A stretch of 64,000 bases of DNA from Stomorhina lunata (GCA_933228675.1 OW121740.1:56111000-56174999), one strand, 5' to 3'; shown: positions 21,488 to 33,510, counted from the first letter of the stretch. Translations and numbers: made by a program. The notes: a model not told the origin generated them from the letters alone.

Positions 21488-22074
21488 CTTTGTATAACTC
21501 CTGAATGAGCTATTTGGATTGATTACACTACGTAACAGTTTTTTTTTTACCAAACAAATCAGATAGCCAATCTTTATGTAAAATTGTCTGGTGAATCCAA
21601 ACTTGAAGTTATAATGGTCAAAAGTAGAACCGTTTTCGAGATTTTCCAAAATAACAATTTTTTGCGTTTTTAAAAAATGATGTCATCTAAATAAAGATAT
21701 CATCCAAAATATTTTTCAGATTATGTTTTGGTTTTTATGTATGTCAAAAAATAACAAAGATACAATGGAATAAAATTCTAATTTATAAAATTGTCATTTT
21801 TGCTGTGTGGATCTTATTGAGTGAAAAATGTTTGTATTAAAATAGACCAACATGACAAATGGAAAGTTCAAACCTCTATCTAGCAGGTGGAACTTAAGAG
21901 TTATCGCACGTTTAAAATATCAATTTTTACTTGTATGATAATGTGAAATTAAGTGATAAAAATATAGTTCAATTTTCTTTAGCCTTCTTCTTATGGATAA
22001 TAGTGTCCACACCAAAATAAAAAAATTCAAAAAATTGGGCCCATGAGGGAATCGCGAAATAATACTTTTTGTAA
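21488..22074. other. AT-rich gap, no gene
   Basis: No gene or element is recognised. TTCGAGATTTTCCAAAATAA and similar phrases are low-complexity A/T sequence. Confidence 0.45.
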
Positions 22075-23350
22075 TAAATTGTAAGGGCTGATGTTGAATG
22101 TGAACCACACCTAAACGCCAAGTTTTTTTCCGAATTTTATTTGATATTTCTCTATTTCAGACTTACTCAATTTGAACCATGAAGAGATACACAATCCAAC
22201 AACGTGTTAAAGTTATCCAGACTTATTATGAAAATGGGCGTTCAAATCAAAATGCATATAGTGCACTTCGTGATTTTTTTGGTCAATTTGATCGTCCAAA
22301 TGTGCGTACAATCGCAAAAATCGTGGAAAAATTCGAGCAAACCGGGTCTGTAGAAGATGCGAGAACACCAGTGCATGCTCGTACAGCTCGTACTGCAGAA
22401 AATATTGCTGCTGTTCGCGATAGTGTGGCTCAACTCGTCGTCGTGCCCAACAATTGCACCTCTCACGCTAGTCGTTGATGAACATTATGCATAAAGACTT
22501 GCATTTACACGCTTACAAGGTGCAATTGGCTCAAGAACTAAACCCTCTTGACCATTCCAACCGTCTTGAATGGGCAGAATGGTGGCAAGAAATGGCAACA
22601 GTGGATGATCAATTTTTCAAGAAAATCATCTTCAGTGATGAGGCACATTTTCACCTCAGTGGATTCGTCAATAAACAGAATTGCCGCATTTGGGCGAATG
22701 AGAATCCAAGAGTGATTGTCGAAAAACCAATGCACCCACAAAGAGTGACTGTTTGGTGCGGTTTATGGGCTGGCGGCATCATCGGGCCGTATTTTTTCCA
22801 AAATGAGGCCGGTCAGGCAGTTACTGTGAATGGTGTTCGCTAACGTGAGATGATAACGAACTTTTTATGGCCCGAATTGGAAGATATGGATGTGGACGAT
22901 ATGTGGTTTCAGCAGGACGGCGCCACTTGCCACACAGCTAACGAAACAATGGCTCTTTTTCGCAACAGATTCAATGGCCGTGTTATCTCACGTAATGGCG
23001 ATGTCAATTGGCCGCCAAGATCATGTGATTTGACACCGTTAGACTTTTGCTTTGGGGTTATTTGAAAGAAAAGTTGTACGTTGATAAGCCAGCAACAATT
23101 CAAGAGCTAAAGGATGAGATAATTCGGCACATTAACGGCATAGAACCTCCATTTTGCCTCAGGGTCATCGAAAATTTGGACCATCGGATGGAGGTGTGTT
23201 GCTGTGGTCGCGGCGCCCATTTGGCCGATATTTTGATCCATACATAATTGAGTAATACCAATACATCATAATAAAATAAAATTACAATTATTTCCTAAAT
23301 AGTTTGTGTTTTATTCAAAATCAACATCGGCCCTTGAAATTTAACCACCC
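22075..23350 (+). mobile_element. near full-length DD41D-type mariner
   Basis: The left end (TAAATTGTAAGGGCTGATG) matches the inner part of the terminal repeat. The right end is complete and reads, on the complement, GGGTGGTTAAATTTCAAGGG. The outermost bases of the left repeat are replaced, so the left end is damaged. About 1.28 kb long, normal for mariner. The transposase inside is broken in at least three places. Confidence 0.88.
22179..23247 (+). pseudogene. DD41D mariner transposase, inactivated
   Basis: It starts at ATG 22179 with MKRYTIQQRVKVIQTYYENG and keeps both DNA-binding regions (KIVEKFEQTGSV; ENIAAVRDSVA). The catalytic aspartates are visible in KKIIFSDEAHFHLSG, DMWFQQDGATCHTA and SCDLTPLDF. 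Counting between the second and third gives 41 residues, hence DD41D, the spacing described for the rosa-like mariner group. Three lesions break the gene: a 16-bp deletion near 22432 (relative to the copy at 13981), a stop replacing Tyr at 22841-22843, and a 1-base loss near 23050 just after the third aspartate. The C-terminus GAHLADILIHT ends at 23247. Confidence 0.9.
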
Positions 23351-23679
23351 GATACAATGGACAAAAGTTCAAACTAAATACATACAAAATTTTATGAGTT
23401 TTTAAAATTTCGCTCTTTTCAAGTAATTTTAATTAGCATAAGACATAAAAATTATCGTATTTTATTCCATAGGACTTAGGTGCATTTCAATACAAACATA
23501 CTGCGTCCAACAAGACGCAGATTGGTTTTAAAATAAGACTTAGTAAATTAACCCACTATTCTTATAATATTACTTGTTACTTAAATTTTGTACCTTTACT
23601 TGTTTATAAAATTTGAATAATGGCATAATTCAATTGTTCTTCTGTAACATTGTCATTTTTGCGCCGATCTGGATCTTCT
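23351..23679. other. AT-rich gap, no gene
   Basis: Nothing is recognised in this short stretch. Confidence 0.45.
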
Positions 23680-25022
23680 TCTGTTATCCTTGACACCCAG
23701 TGGAGCATAGGGCCTCAACCACCATTTTATATCGAACTCTACTGCGAGTTGTTAGGCATACGTCATTCCAAAAATAGCTTGTTTCTTGCAACTCCTCATC
23801 AATTGACCTTCTCCATGTTCTAGCAGGTGAACGCCCTTTTCCCTGTGGATTCCAACGAAGCACTTGTCAAGCAATGTTGGTATTTGGCCTCCCGTTGACA
23901 TACCTCTATAGAAGCAGGAAATAGATCTTCATTTACTATTCGGCTCGGCCACCATAAATTAAGATTTATTGTAACCATTTGTTTGCAAAGGTTTTCAGGC
24001 GCTTATCGATGGCATTTGTGTGTTTCCAGGTTTCGACGCAGTAATACAGGATGGACTTTATATTCGAGTTGTATACTAGTAACTTGGTTGATGTTGATAT
24101 TTGCCGGGATACCAAACAGCTCGGAGAAAACCGAATACAGATTTTGCCTTGTACACATCCAATAACCTTGTTATCCAAATTGATGTCAGTTGATAGGTTT
24201 GCGACATAGCCTCCAGGCATAATCTTTGTCTTGGAAATATTGACTTCCAGTCCAGCTGTCCGAGATTTAACATTGATAGCGTTAGTATTTTTTTGAAGGT
24301 AGCTTGAGCTTTGGCTAAGAAGACATACGTCATCAGCATATTCCAAGTCCTCGAGTTGTTTAAAGGGTATTCATTGGATACCGTGTCTACCATTCAAAGC
24401 CGTGCTCATTGTATTGCCGATGACAAGAATAAAAAGTATACGTGACAAGATGCCTTCTAGTAAGGGACTTCGAATGGATTTGATAATTTACCCATGTGTT
24501 GGACTCGACATTCAAAATCCACGAACATTGCCTAAATTAAGTTCAGAATTTTCGTTCACATGTTACAATTTTCTTAAATTCTCCATAGATGGCTTCTGTT
24601 GATACTGTCAACGACCTTTATTAAGATAGATCAACACAAATCAAAATTAGATCAACACAAAAACAGTTCTAACTGAACCCTGATTTTCGCGGAGTATAGA
24701 GGAAACTGCGTCAATTATCCTACAAAATTACTCGACTTAGTATTTTGTTCGAAATTGGAGGAAGTGTTATACCCCTGTAATTATTGAAGTCTTTCGAGAT
24801 TGTCTAAAATACCAACTATCATGGTTGTCTTCATTATACACTTCCATCATTGGTGCTAATCCGATAGCATTGTTTAATGTCGACTTGAGATGTTCCATCC
24901 AGCGTATTAATTGTTCATCAGGAGTTGTAAGATCAGTACCACTACTACTCAATATGGGAATGTTGGTTTATGTAAGTTTGCCACACAACGCTCTTGATTT
25001 ACTGTATAAGGTTTTCATGTCG
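23680..25022 (-). pseudogene. RTE-like non-LTR retrotransposon, split by the Transib insertion
   Basis: Read on the minus strand from 25022 downward, the sequence gives DMKTLYSKSRALCGKLT, then SGTDLTTPDEQLIRWMEHL (the linker before the reverse transcriptase). The polymerase active site follows as EYADDVCLLSQSSSYLQ near 24340, then SRTAGLEVNISKTKIMPGG, KSILYYCVETWKHTNAIDKR, and a C-terminus with SPARTWRRSIDEELQE and ALCST near 23690. The order and motifs are those of an insect non-LTR polyprotein with reverse transcriptase; the clade is tentative. Large internal deletions and frame changes are present. The coding sequence resumes across the Transib at 30559. Confidence 0.75.
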
Positions 25023-26405
25023 CACAGTGGTTTACGGACGCTTTTTTTTGGAAATAATTCTGTAACTTTTGAACGACTGGAGATATTTGAATGAAATTTG
25101 ACATGGTGGTAGTCAAGGAGTATTTGAGTTGGTTTTTAAAAGCACTGGTCCATGAGGGGTCGGGAGAGTGATTGATGGACCTTCAAAGTTGGTCACCTCG
25201 GGTGTTCGATTTTTTTAAAAATTCGCCAAAAATCCATTTATGTATGGATTGAAAAGAAATTTTAAACTTAAGTTGTCCTTGAGAAGATCTACAAAAAATA
25301 TGCTTAAATGTGTAGGTTATCTCCTTTGGATTTCGAGATATTTGGGTAAAAAGGAATTTTTAGGTTGATTTTTTACCTCTTTTTTTAAGCTTTTTTTGAT
25401 CTGGTGGACGCATCTGAGGACCAAAAATTTTTTAAGGATATTCTTTAAATTTGTAATAAAATTCTGAATAATTTTTGTGCAAGTTAGTTATAGAAATCTT
25501 CTTTTGTTTAAAAGTTAAAAATATTCAAAGTTGAAACTTACAAAAAATTTCGCTTTTTTTTTAGTTTTTCCCCAAAAGATAGCTATATTTTTTCACTAAT
25601 AAAAAAATATTTTCTTAAGAAACATAAAAAGATTTTTAAAGTTTTTAAAAGAAAACATAATGAGAATGCGTATAAAACAAATTTCTTGCTAATTGGACTT
25701 TTGGTCCTCGCACATGTCCTCTCCAAAAAATGGCAATTTGTAAAAAAAAAAATTAGTTTAAACAAAAATTTCTCAAAAGGCAAAGCACCGATTTGAAAAA
25801 AATTATAATGTTCATATTTTCCAATATATCTGTTATTGATTAGAAAAGTTTTTTCTGAAACGCGCTGCAAATAGAGACAGTGTTGCCATATTTGTAAAAA
25901 AACTCATTTTTTGAAACACCTTTTTCCCCAGTTGGGAATTGGGGAATTTTTAAGTTAAAATTGGGAATTTTTTTTAGTCTATTGCTTTTACATCTTATTG
26001 GTCTACATTACTACAAAATTTCATTGTAATATCTTTATCCATGTCATTTCCACAGAATATCAAAGATTAAAAATATTTTCCTTAAAAAAGCAGAAAAACA
26101 ATTTTTTTTTGTTTTACGATACAAAGTGTAAAAAAAGTAACGCACTTAAAAAAAACTTTTACTTAGTGCTAATCTCCTAGTCTTTCCCGATCTAATGATA
26201 CTAAACATGTATATAAAGCATTAATACCGAGTCTTAAAAAACTCTGAAAACTTTGGCCCCCGTAGCATTTTTACACTGTTTATTTAAATATAAGTGATGA
26301 ATTTGTGCATATAAAATTAATAATCATACTCAAATATTTCACTATAAGATGACAATGATCCTTCGATAACAAACAAATATTTTTTTATTTTTTTAAAGAA
26401 AATAT
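25023..26405. repeat. Transib left long terminal inverted repeat
   Basis: About 1.38 kb, matching 29148-30553 inverted. Mirrored short frames occur at equivalent places in both arms (95 residues at 25583-25870 and 29705-29992, differing at one residue; 60 residues at 25998-26180 and 29396-29578, identical). This shows the arms have barely diverged. These frames are AT-rich and look non-coding. Confidence 0.9.
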
Positions 26406-26543
26406 CATGAGGATTTATGAAATATCAAAATGTAAATAATTTGTACTTATATTAAAAGGTGAAATACATTTTATTGAAGTATTTGTAGTTAAAGTTTAAA
26501 CTTACAGTTTTTATTACATATTTATATAAAAGTAGTTATTTAC

Positions 26544-28494
26544 TTAATTTTTATTTTCAGTAAAATAATCAGTACAATCTATTATATCAAGAACCTCTTC
26601 CAGGTGTTCGTTTTCAGAAGTTTTTGTATAACTGCTCCACCATTTCTTTCTTATCGTTGATAGAGCAGGATCAGAAGACAACAAGAGATAATTTATTAGA
26701 TCCTGATTTTGCGATTTTCTTGAGCATTTTCTGGTATTAAATAGTTGGATATACTTGAAATCTGAATTCCGCGCTTCCTGGGCCTCTTCTGTCAGTTCAC
26801 CAAGTGGGAGAAGATTCGATTCAATTATTTCACGACCATGTTGAAGGACTTTATGAACTGTTGGTGTAATTTCTTTCCAGTGATACAAATGTCGTATACG
26901 AGTTAACGCGTTGAGGGCATAGCAATGAAATTTTTCAGCATTTATTTGATATTTGCTATTTATTGCCGATAATATTACGTAACATTTACGAAGAACTTCC
27001 TCATCAATTCCAGTAATCTTTGAAGTTGTTTCATAATTTTCAAAGAATCGCCTGGCCGTATTACCATCGTTTGTACTGCCATATCCTACAAGTGGTTTGT
27101 CTATGTTTAGACCCGTCATAGTTTTGAATTCTTCCTGAATCCTTTTTTTTTTCACTGGATCTCATTTCAATCAGTTCCTTATTATTTCTCACGGATTTTA
27201 GCTGATTATCAGGTATATTCCTATATTTCAGATCATATGCTATATGTAGCATAAATTCTAAAAATCGGATACGTGCATGTAGGGGCGATATACCAAATTC
27301 CAGAACCTCTTGATTAATTGCAGTACTAGCTGATGCATCTTCTGAAGTTTGTAGAAATTCCGATTTCTTCTTTCCGCATAATGAGCATTTCCAAGTTGAA
27401 TGGGTTTCCGTTATAGCGTTGCTTACTTTTCCATCTATCATTGTCAATTGAAGCTCAAAATTTACATTAATCAAATATCCATGTATGTCTATGCAGACTG
27501 GACTCAAATTGTCTATTGAATATTTGATATCATCAACCCAATTTTTTGTGCTTGCTGCATTTTCTTTTAAATATTCGAATCTGATCGGTCTGCAAAATGC
27601 CTTTGATCCTGGAGATGTGTTAACCCACACATATTCAGTACGCTCTTTTGATGTGGATGGTTCAGAACGATTCTTTCTTAATCTTAGTGGTACTAGGGAT
27701 GCCATAAAAACGCTTCTGTAGTCATTTGTGTTCTGATGAGATGTTGATTGTTTGTATTCCGGTAATCCAGATAAACCGTCACATCCCCATTTACATATTA
27801 AAGTTAAGTCCTTGTTGTCAAGTTTCTTGGCTTCTTCTTCAGACAATGTAGTAGATATCAGCCTTGATGCCGTATTTTCCAATAATTTTGATAAATCCAC
27901 AGATGCACTTTCGTCTCCTATCACGTTTGTTGGTATTAAGTTTTTTTTGGTTTTTAATAACGCATTATATCCTGGTAAAATTGAGTGTCCTTTGTCTCGT
28001 AATGCCTTACAGAGTTTAATATATTTATTTTTACTCAATTTCAACTCGAGCATAAGAGCAAGTGCTTCTTCCTCCGAAAATTCTGATTGAGAAGAAGGAG
28101 TTGGTATACTCTTAATAATTCGCTTAAGACGTTTAGGAGAAGCCTCTGGGAGAATATCTGCTATTTGTTTAGCTTCAGCTGGTTGATTATTTCGTTTGAG
28201 CACTTCCTTAAAGGAATCTTTGATTTCAGTATCCGAATGAGTAGAAAGAACTTCGGATAATCGCATCTTTTTAGATCTTTCTCCGAGATCATCATAGTTT
28301 TTTAGAGGGGCTCCAGCACCAGAAGTTTTAAGCTCAATTGAGTCCTTCAGCCAGTCTTTAAATTTAGATTCAAATCTTTTTAAACAGTAATTAACAGACT
28401 TAATTTTAAGTTCAAATAACTTTACAAATTTTACGACTTTGTCTTCCTCACTATTGAGAATCATGGAGTTAGTTTGACTTTTAGCATATCGCAT
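26544..28494 (-). pseudogene. Transib transposase (RAG1-related), one frameshift
   Basis: The first frame (28494 to 27061) begins MRYAKSQTNSMILNSEED. It contains ALMLELKLSKNKYIKLCKAL, KWGCDGLSG with catalytic D239, and QLTMIDGKVSNA with D354. A zinc-binding-type pair follows at WKCSLCGKKKSEF, then GISPLHARIRFLEFMLHIAY. The frame shifts at an A10 run (coding strand) near 27142-27151. The second frame (to 26544) continues with GSTNDGNTARRFFENYE and LGELTEEAQEARNSDF, which aligns by eye with the RAG1 segment holding the catalytic glutamate, and ends FTENKN. The combined length of about 650 residues fits Transib. An A9 run would keep one frame, so either a one-base insertion or a homopolymer sequencing error explains the break. 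Confidence 0.9.
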
Positions 28495-28499
28495 GATTA

Positions 28500-29147
28500 T
28501 TTTAATTTTTCTGCTCTCGAACTGCTTGGTTGTTCAAAAAGAATATCGCACAACACTTTAAATTCCAATGTTATAGCCATGATGTTTTAACTGTTAATAG
28601 CAGTTACATTTAAAACTTTCTTTTTTATATTAAAAAAAAAACATTTTTTATATATACCTGTATCCAAAGAATAATAAAGAAATCAATGAATTAATGTATT
28701 TTTTACCTCTAAAAATAGGTGCATATATAACTCAACCAATATGTGCGTCTCGTAAAACCTACCTGTATGGAGGTGAGTAACCATATCCTTTCTGACCATT
28801 ATGAAAAACCCAAGTTGTAACAATTTTTACCTATTGCATTAACTTTCACATTAAAAAACATTTTATAACCTTAACATAATTTTGCAATTTTTTCAAATAC
28901 ACCAATTTTAAATACCGGAAAAATGCCTTTAAATCTTATTTTAAATAAATTGTCACACTGTTACTATAAAAGTACTCTTCTAATTAAACTTTTGCTACAA
29001 ATTATGGATATATTACCTTTACACTGTTATCAAAATCGGTGCCTTACTCGTACTTACTTATTTAGAATCTTTTACTAAAATTTTATTTTTTAGCTTGGAA
29101 CAAAAGGCAAAATCGAATAAAATTTTTTTAAGTCATTCTTATAATGT
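28500..29147. other. Transib upstream non-coding region
   Basis: AT-rich sequence between the transposase start codon and the right inverted repeat. It would contain the transposase promoter, but no specific core element was recognised. Confidence 0.5.
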
Positions 29148-30553
29148 TTTCTTTAAAAAAATAAAAAACTATTTATATCTTTTTGAAGAAAATATTTGTT
29201 TATTAGCGAAGGATCATTGTCATCTTAAAAATAATGAAATATTTGAGTATGATTATTAATTTTATATGCACAAATTCATCACTTATATTTAAATAAACAG
29301 TGTAAAAATGCTACGGGGGCCAAAGTTTTCAGAGTTTTTTAAGACTCGGTATTAATGCTTTATATACATGTTTAGTATCATTAGATCGGGAAAGACTAGG
29401 AGATTAGCACTAAGTAAAAGTTTTTTTTAAGTGCGTTACTTTTTTTACACTTTGTATCGTAAAACAAAAAAAAATTGTTTTTCTGCTTTTTTAAGGAAAA
29501 TATTTTTAATCTTTGATATTCTGTGGAAATGACATGGATAAAGATATTACAATGAAATTTTGTAGTAATGTAGACCAATAAGATGTAAAAGCAATAGACT
29601 AAAAAAAATTCCCAATTTTAACTTAAAAATTCCCAATTCCCAACTGGGGAAAAAGGTGTTTCAAAAAATGAGTTTTTTTACAAATATGGCAACACTGTCT
29701 CTATTTGCAGCGCGTTTCAGAAAAAACTTTTCTAATCAATAACAGATATATTGGAAAATATGAACATTATAATTTTTTTCAAATCGGTGCTTTGCCTTTT
29801 GAGAAATTTTTGTTTAAACTAATTTTTTTTTTTACAAATTGCCATTTTTTGGAGAGGACATGTGCGAGGACCAAAAGTCCAATTAGCAAGAAATTTGTTT
29901 TATACGCATTCTCATTATGTTTTCTTTTAAAATCTTTAAAAATCTTTTTATGTTTCTTAAGAAAATATTTTTTTATTAGTGAAAAAATATAGCTATCTTT
30001 TGGGGAAAAACTAAAAAAAAAAGCGAAATTTTTTGTAAGTTTCAACTTTGAATATTTTTAACTTTTAAACAAAAGAAGATTTCTATAACTAACTTGCACA
30101 AAAATTATTCAGAATTTTATTACAAATTTAAAGAATATTCTTAAAAAATTTTTGGTCCTCAGATGCGTCCACCAGATCAAAAAAAGCTTAAAAAAAGAGG
30201 TAAAAAATCAACCTAAAAATTCCTTTTTACCCAAATATCTCGAAATCCAAAGGAGATAACCTACACATTTAAGCATATTTTTTGTAGATCTTCTCAAGGA
30301 CAACTTAAGTTTAAAATTTCTTTTCAATCCATACATAAATGGATTTTTGGCGAATTTTTAAAAAAATCGAACACCCGAGGTGACCAACTTTGAAGGTCCA
30401 TCAATCACTCTCCCGACCCCTCATGGACCAGTGCTTTTAAAAACCAACTCAAATACTCCTTGACTACCACCATGTCAAATTTCATTCAAATATCTCCAGT
30501 CGTTCAAAAGTTACAGAATTATTTCCAAAAAAAAGCGTCCGTAAACCACTGTG
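29148..30553. repeat. Transib right long terminal inverted repeat
   Basis: Inverted copy of 25023-26405. Near the inner boundary (about 29165-29190) it carries roughly 20 extra bases relative to the left arm. Confidence 0.9.
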
Positions 30554-30558
30554 TGTCG

Positions 30559-30625
30559 CCTCTACTTGCAGCTTTTATTAAAACACAAGTTTACAGAAAG
30601 TAAGCCATCACCTAGAAGTTATCTA
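30559..30625 (-). pseudogene. RTE-like fragment upstream of the Transib insertion
   Basis: On the minus strand the sequence IKAASRG joins, through one copy of TGTCG, to DMKTLYSKSRALCG at 25022. It shows that the Transib entered this non-LTR element. A stop lies a short distance upstream, so the remnant was already decayed or is truncated here. Confidence 0.6.
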
Positions 30626-32035
30626 TAATAAAATAGTATTGTATAATATTAGGATGCGATACCGAAATAAGTTCCATAATGAAATGTCGCACATCTCTTT
30701 ATGTTATATTATGATGATCACGGAAAGCCAATTGGTTTAAAGCCAATATTTTGGAAATAGGAAAGAATGACAATCTCAATATATACCCATTAAAAACCGG
30801 TTGCATGAAAATTCCGACTGTGGTCAATAGACAATCTTGAGGGCCTTCCTCGATAACATTCAAAATGATATACCACAGACGCTCCAAAATAATTATATAG
30901 TTAAATGTCCCCAAAGCATTAGCATTTCATTGGCAGAACGTAATCTTAAGGACTGTTACATTTAAATCTTACGGGCCCATATCTTTAGAGAATAACCTAG
31001 TTAATTATTCAATTCAATAGAGCAGAGTTGGAGGATATTGGGTTTGAAAAAGTCACCATATACATATAAGTATCCTCTTCAATATCATTTGACTTTAATC
31101 AATAAATTGTCTATTACATTAATAAATAAATAAATGTAATAGACTGAGATCATATGCGAATAATTTTTCTTTTTGAATAATATTACCATACAGACAATTT
31201 TGTTATTTTTTACCTAAACTCACTTTTAAAATAAACTTTCGTTTATTTTAAACATCTTAGAAACCCTATTCGCAGCATTCTTCACATAGTAGACAACGGC
31301 AGCAGCAAAGATGTGGGAAGTGAAGGAAGATGAATCTAAAAAAGGTTTCTGTTTACTTTTGTTAAGTCGATAATCTGAGCTTTTACCTTTGATTTACAAA
31401 CATAATTCGTCATTATTGTATTTGTAAAACAGGTAATAGTGCGAGGTTTTTGATCTACCTGATCAAAAACGCGTCGAGGAATTGGTTGTCCCCGCAAACA
31501 TTTTTGAGCTTTTATCAATAAATTGTCTATTACATTAATAAATAAATGTACTGGGATTAAATGCGAATAATTTTTCTTTTCGAAATTTGCACTATTCTGA
31601 TTTTATAGATATGCTTTCTTTGGTATGTATACATTTTTATGAGAAGTAACAATGATAGAAATTTTGAAGAGATACAAGAAGTGAGTAAGAAAACGGAAGT
31701 GCAAAAAAAGTGTCATTATTTGTAACTTAGTCCAGATTAAACATCTGCATAGTTCCATCCGTGTATATCCATTTCTGTGTTTTATCATTTTGAGTGTGTA
31801 TTGATGAGTAGTTAAGTTTTTTGTTATAAGTGAGTATTGTTGTATTCTCCCACTAAGTAAGTCTGAGTGGGTAAAAAGACAATGAGAATAACATATTTAT
31901 TTTCCTAGTTTTGCAAAATGGATGGAATGAGTATTAGTGGTTATACAATAGATAACTTATAGTATGTCGTATGAAGTTTACATATAGGATAAAATAAAAA
32001 CTAAAAACGACATTCGATTAGTTTAATACTTTTTT
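30626..32035. other. non-coding stretch with a duplicated hairpin-like segment
   Basis: No gene is recognised. A segment containing AATTGTCTATTACATTAATA and ATGCGAATAATTTTTCTTTT occurs at about 31098-31180 and again at 31515-31590. In the first copy GTCTATTACATT and AATGTAATAGAC form a hairpin. The copies differ by small indels. Confidence 0.55.
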
Positions 32036-33510
32036 TCAAAACTTTGTTGTTTTTGTAGGAGTTTTTTGCAAAAATTTGTTGTTTTTGTGAGAAATCTTTC
32101 AAAAATTTCTTCTTTTTATAGGAAATTTTTCAAAAATTTCTTATTTTAATACGAGATTTTTCAAAAATTTCTTAATTTTATAGGAAATTTTATTTTTTTT
32201 TTATTTTTTTAGGAAATTTTTAAAAAATTTCTTATTTTCATATAAAATTAAAAAAAAAAATATATCTTAATTTTACAGGAAGTTTTTCAAAAATTTCTTA
32301 TCCTCATAGAAAATTTTTGATTTTGTTTTTTTATTTTTATATGAAATTTTTTAAATTTTTTTTATAGGAAATTCAATATTTCTTATTTTTATAGGAAATT
32401 ATTCAAAAATTTCTTAATTTTGCCGAAAATTTTAATTTTTTTTTTATAGGAAGTTTTTAAAAAATTTTCATAGGAACTTTTTAAAACATTCTTATTTTAT
32501 AGGAAATTTTTAAAAAAATTCTTATTTTTATAAAAAAAAATGGGAAAAATTCTTATTTTTACAGGGAATTTTTAAAAAAATTCTTGTTTTTATAAAAAAA
32601 ATTTCTTATCTGATAGAATTTTTTTTTTAATTTTAAAGAAAATTTTTCCTTAATTTTTATAGAAAATTTTTAAAAAATTTCTTGTTTTTGAAGGAAATTT
32701 TTAATTTTTTTTTTATTTTTATAGGAAATTTTTAATTTTTTTTTTCAATTTTTTAGGAAATTTTTAATTTTTTTATTTTTATAGGAAATTTTTAAAAAAT
32801 TTCTTGTTTTTAAAAAATTTCTTATTATTATAGGATTTTAAAAACTTTCAATTCTTAAAAAATTTTATTCCGTCACTTTATTTCTCTAATTTTATATTCT
32901 TTTGACATTTTTTTCTTTTATTTCTATATTACTCATTTTTATAGTCAATTAAAATATATACACACAAACACTGAAAAATGTTAAAAATTTCTTACTTTTA
33001 TAAAAAAAAATTTGAAAAATTTCTAATTTTTATAAGGAATTTTTAAAAAATGTCTTATTTTTATAAAAAAAAATTTGAAAAATTTCTAATTTTTATAAGG
33101 AATTTTTAAAAAATGTCTTATTTTTATAAAAAAAAAATTTCACAATTTTTTATTTGATAGAATTTTTTTTTTTAATTTCAAAGAAAATTTTTCCTTAATT
33201 TTTATAGGAAATTTTTAAAAAATTTCTGGTTTTTGTTGGAAATTTTTAATTTTCTTTTATTTTTATAGTAAATTTTTAAATTTTTTTCAATTTTATAGGG
33301 AATTTTTAATTTTTTTTTTTTATAGGAAATTTTTTAAAAAAATTTCTTATTATTATAGGATTTTTAAAAACTTTCAATTCTTAAAAAATTTTACTTTTAC
33401 CCTTATTTCACTTATTTTATATTCTTTTGACAATTTTTTTCCTTTTATTTCTATATTATTCATTTTTACAGTCAATTAAAATATATACACACAAACACTG
33501 AAAAATGTTA
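32036..33510 (+). repeat. decayed 29-mer satellite with an internal 0.5-kb duplication
   Basis: Units such as ATAGGAAATTTTTAAAAAATTTCTT recur in the same orientation as the arrays on both sides, but with many expansions of A and T runs. A block of about 0.4 kb at 32606-32985, ending in AATATATACACACAAACACT, repeats at about 33149-33510. The duplicated block includes non-satellite sequence, so it arose as one unit. Confidence 0.75.

Larger units (their letters stand above)
25023..30553 (-). mobile_element. Transib transposon with about 1.4-kb terminal inverted repeats
   Basis: The element starts CACAGTGGTTTACGGACGC and ends with its exact complement. It is flanked by a perfect 5-bp duplication, TGTCG, at 25018-25022 and 30554-30558. 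CACAGTG-like ends and 5-bp G/C-rich target duplications are hallmarks of Transib elements, the group related to RAG1 and the recombination signal heptamer. The two arms, 25023 to about 26405 and about 29148 to 30553, are almost identical. Between them lies one Transib transposase gene on the minus strand, broken by one frameshift. Total length is 5,531 bp. Removing it and one TGTCG rejoins the reading frame of the RTE-like element it entered (AASRG + DMKTLYSK). Confidence 0.93.

Noticed and set aside
25583..25870. 95-residue frame in the Transib arm, mirrored at 29705-29992
   Set aside because: It is duplicated only because it lies in the inverted repeats. Composition is Phe/Leu/Lys-rich as expected from A/T sequence and there is no motif.
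25998..26180. 60-residue frame in the Transib arm, mirrored at 29396-29578
   Set aside because: Same reasoning: a chance frame in the inverted repeat.
27485..28090. Plus-strand frames of 78 and 112 residues
   Set aside because: They are antisense shadows of the Transib transposase.
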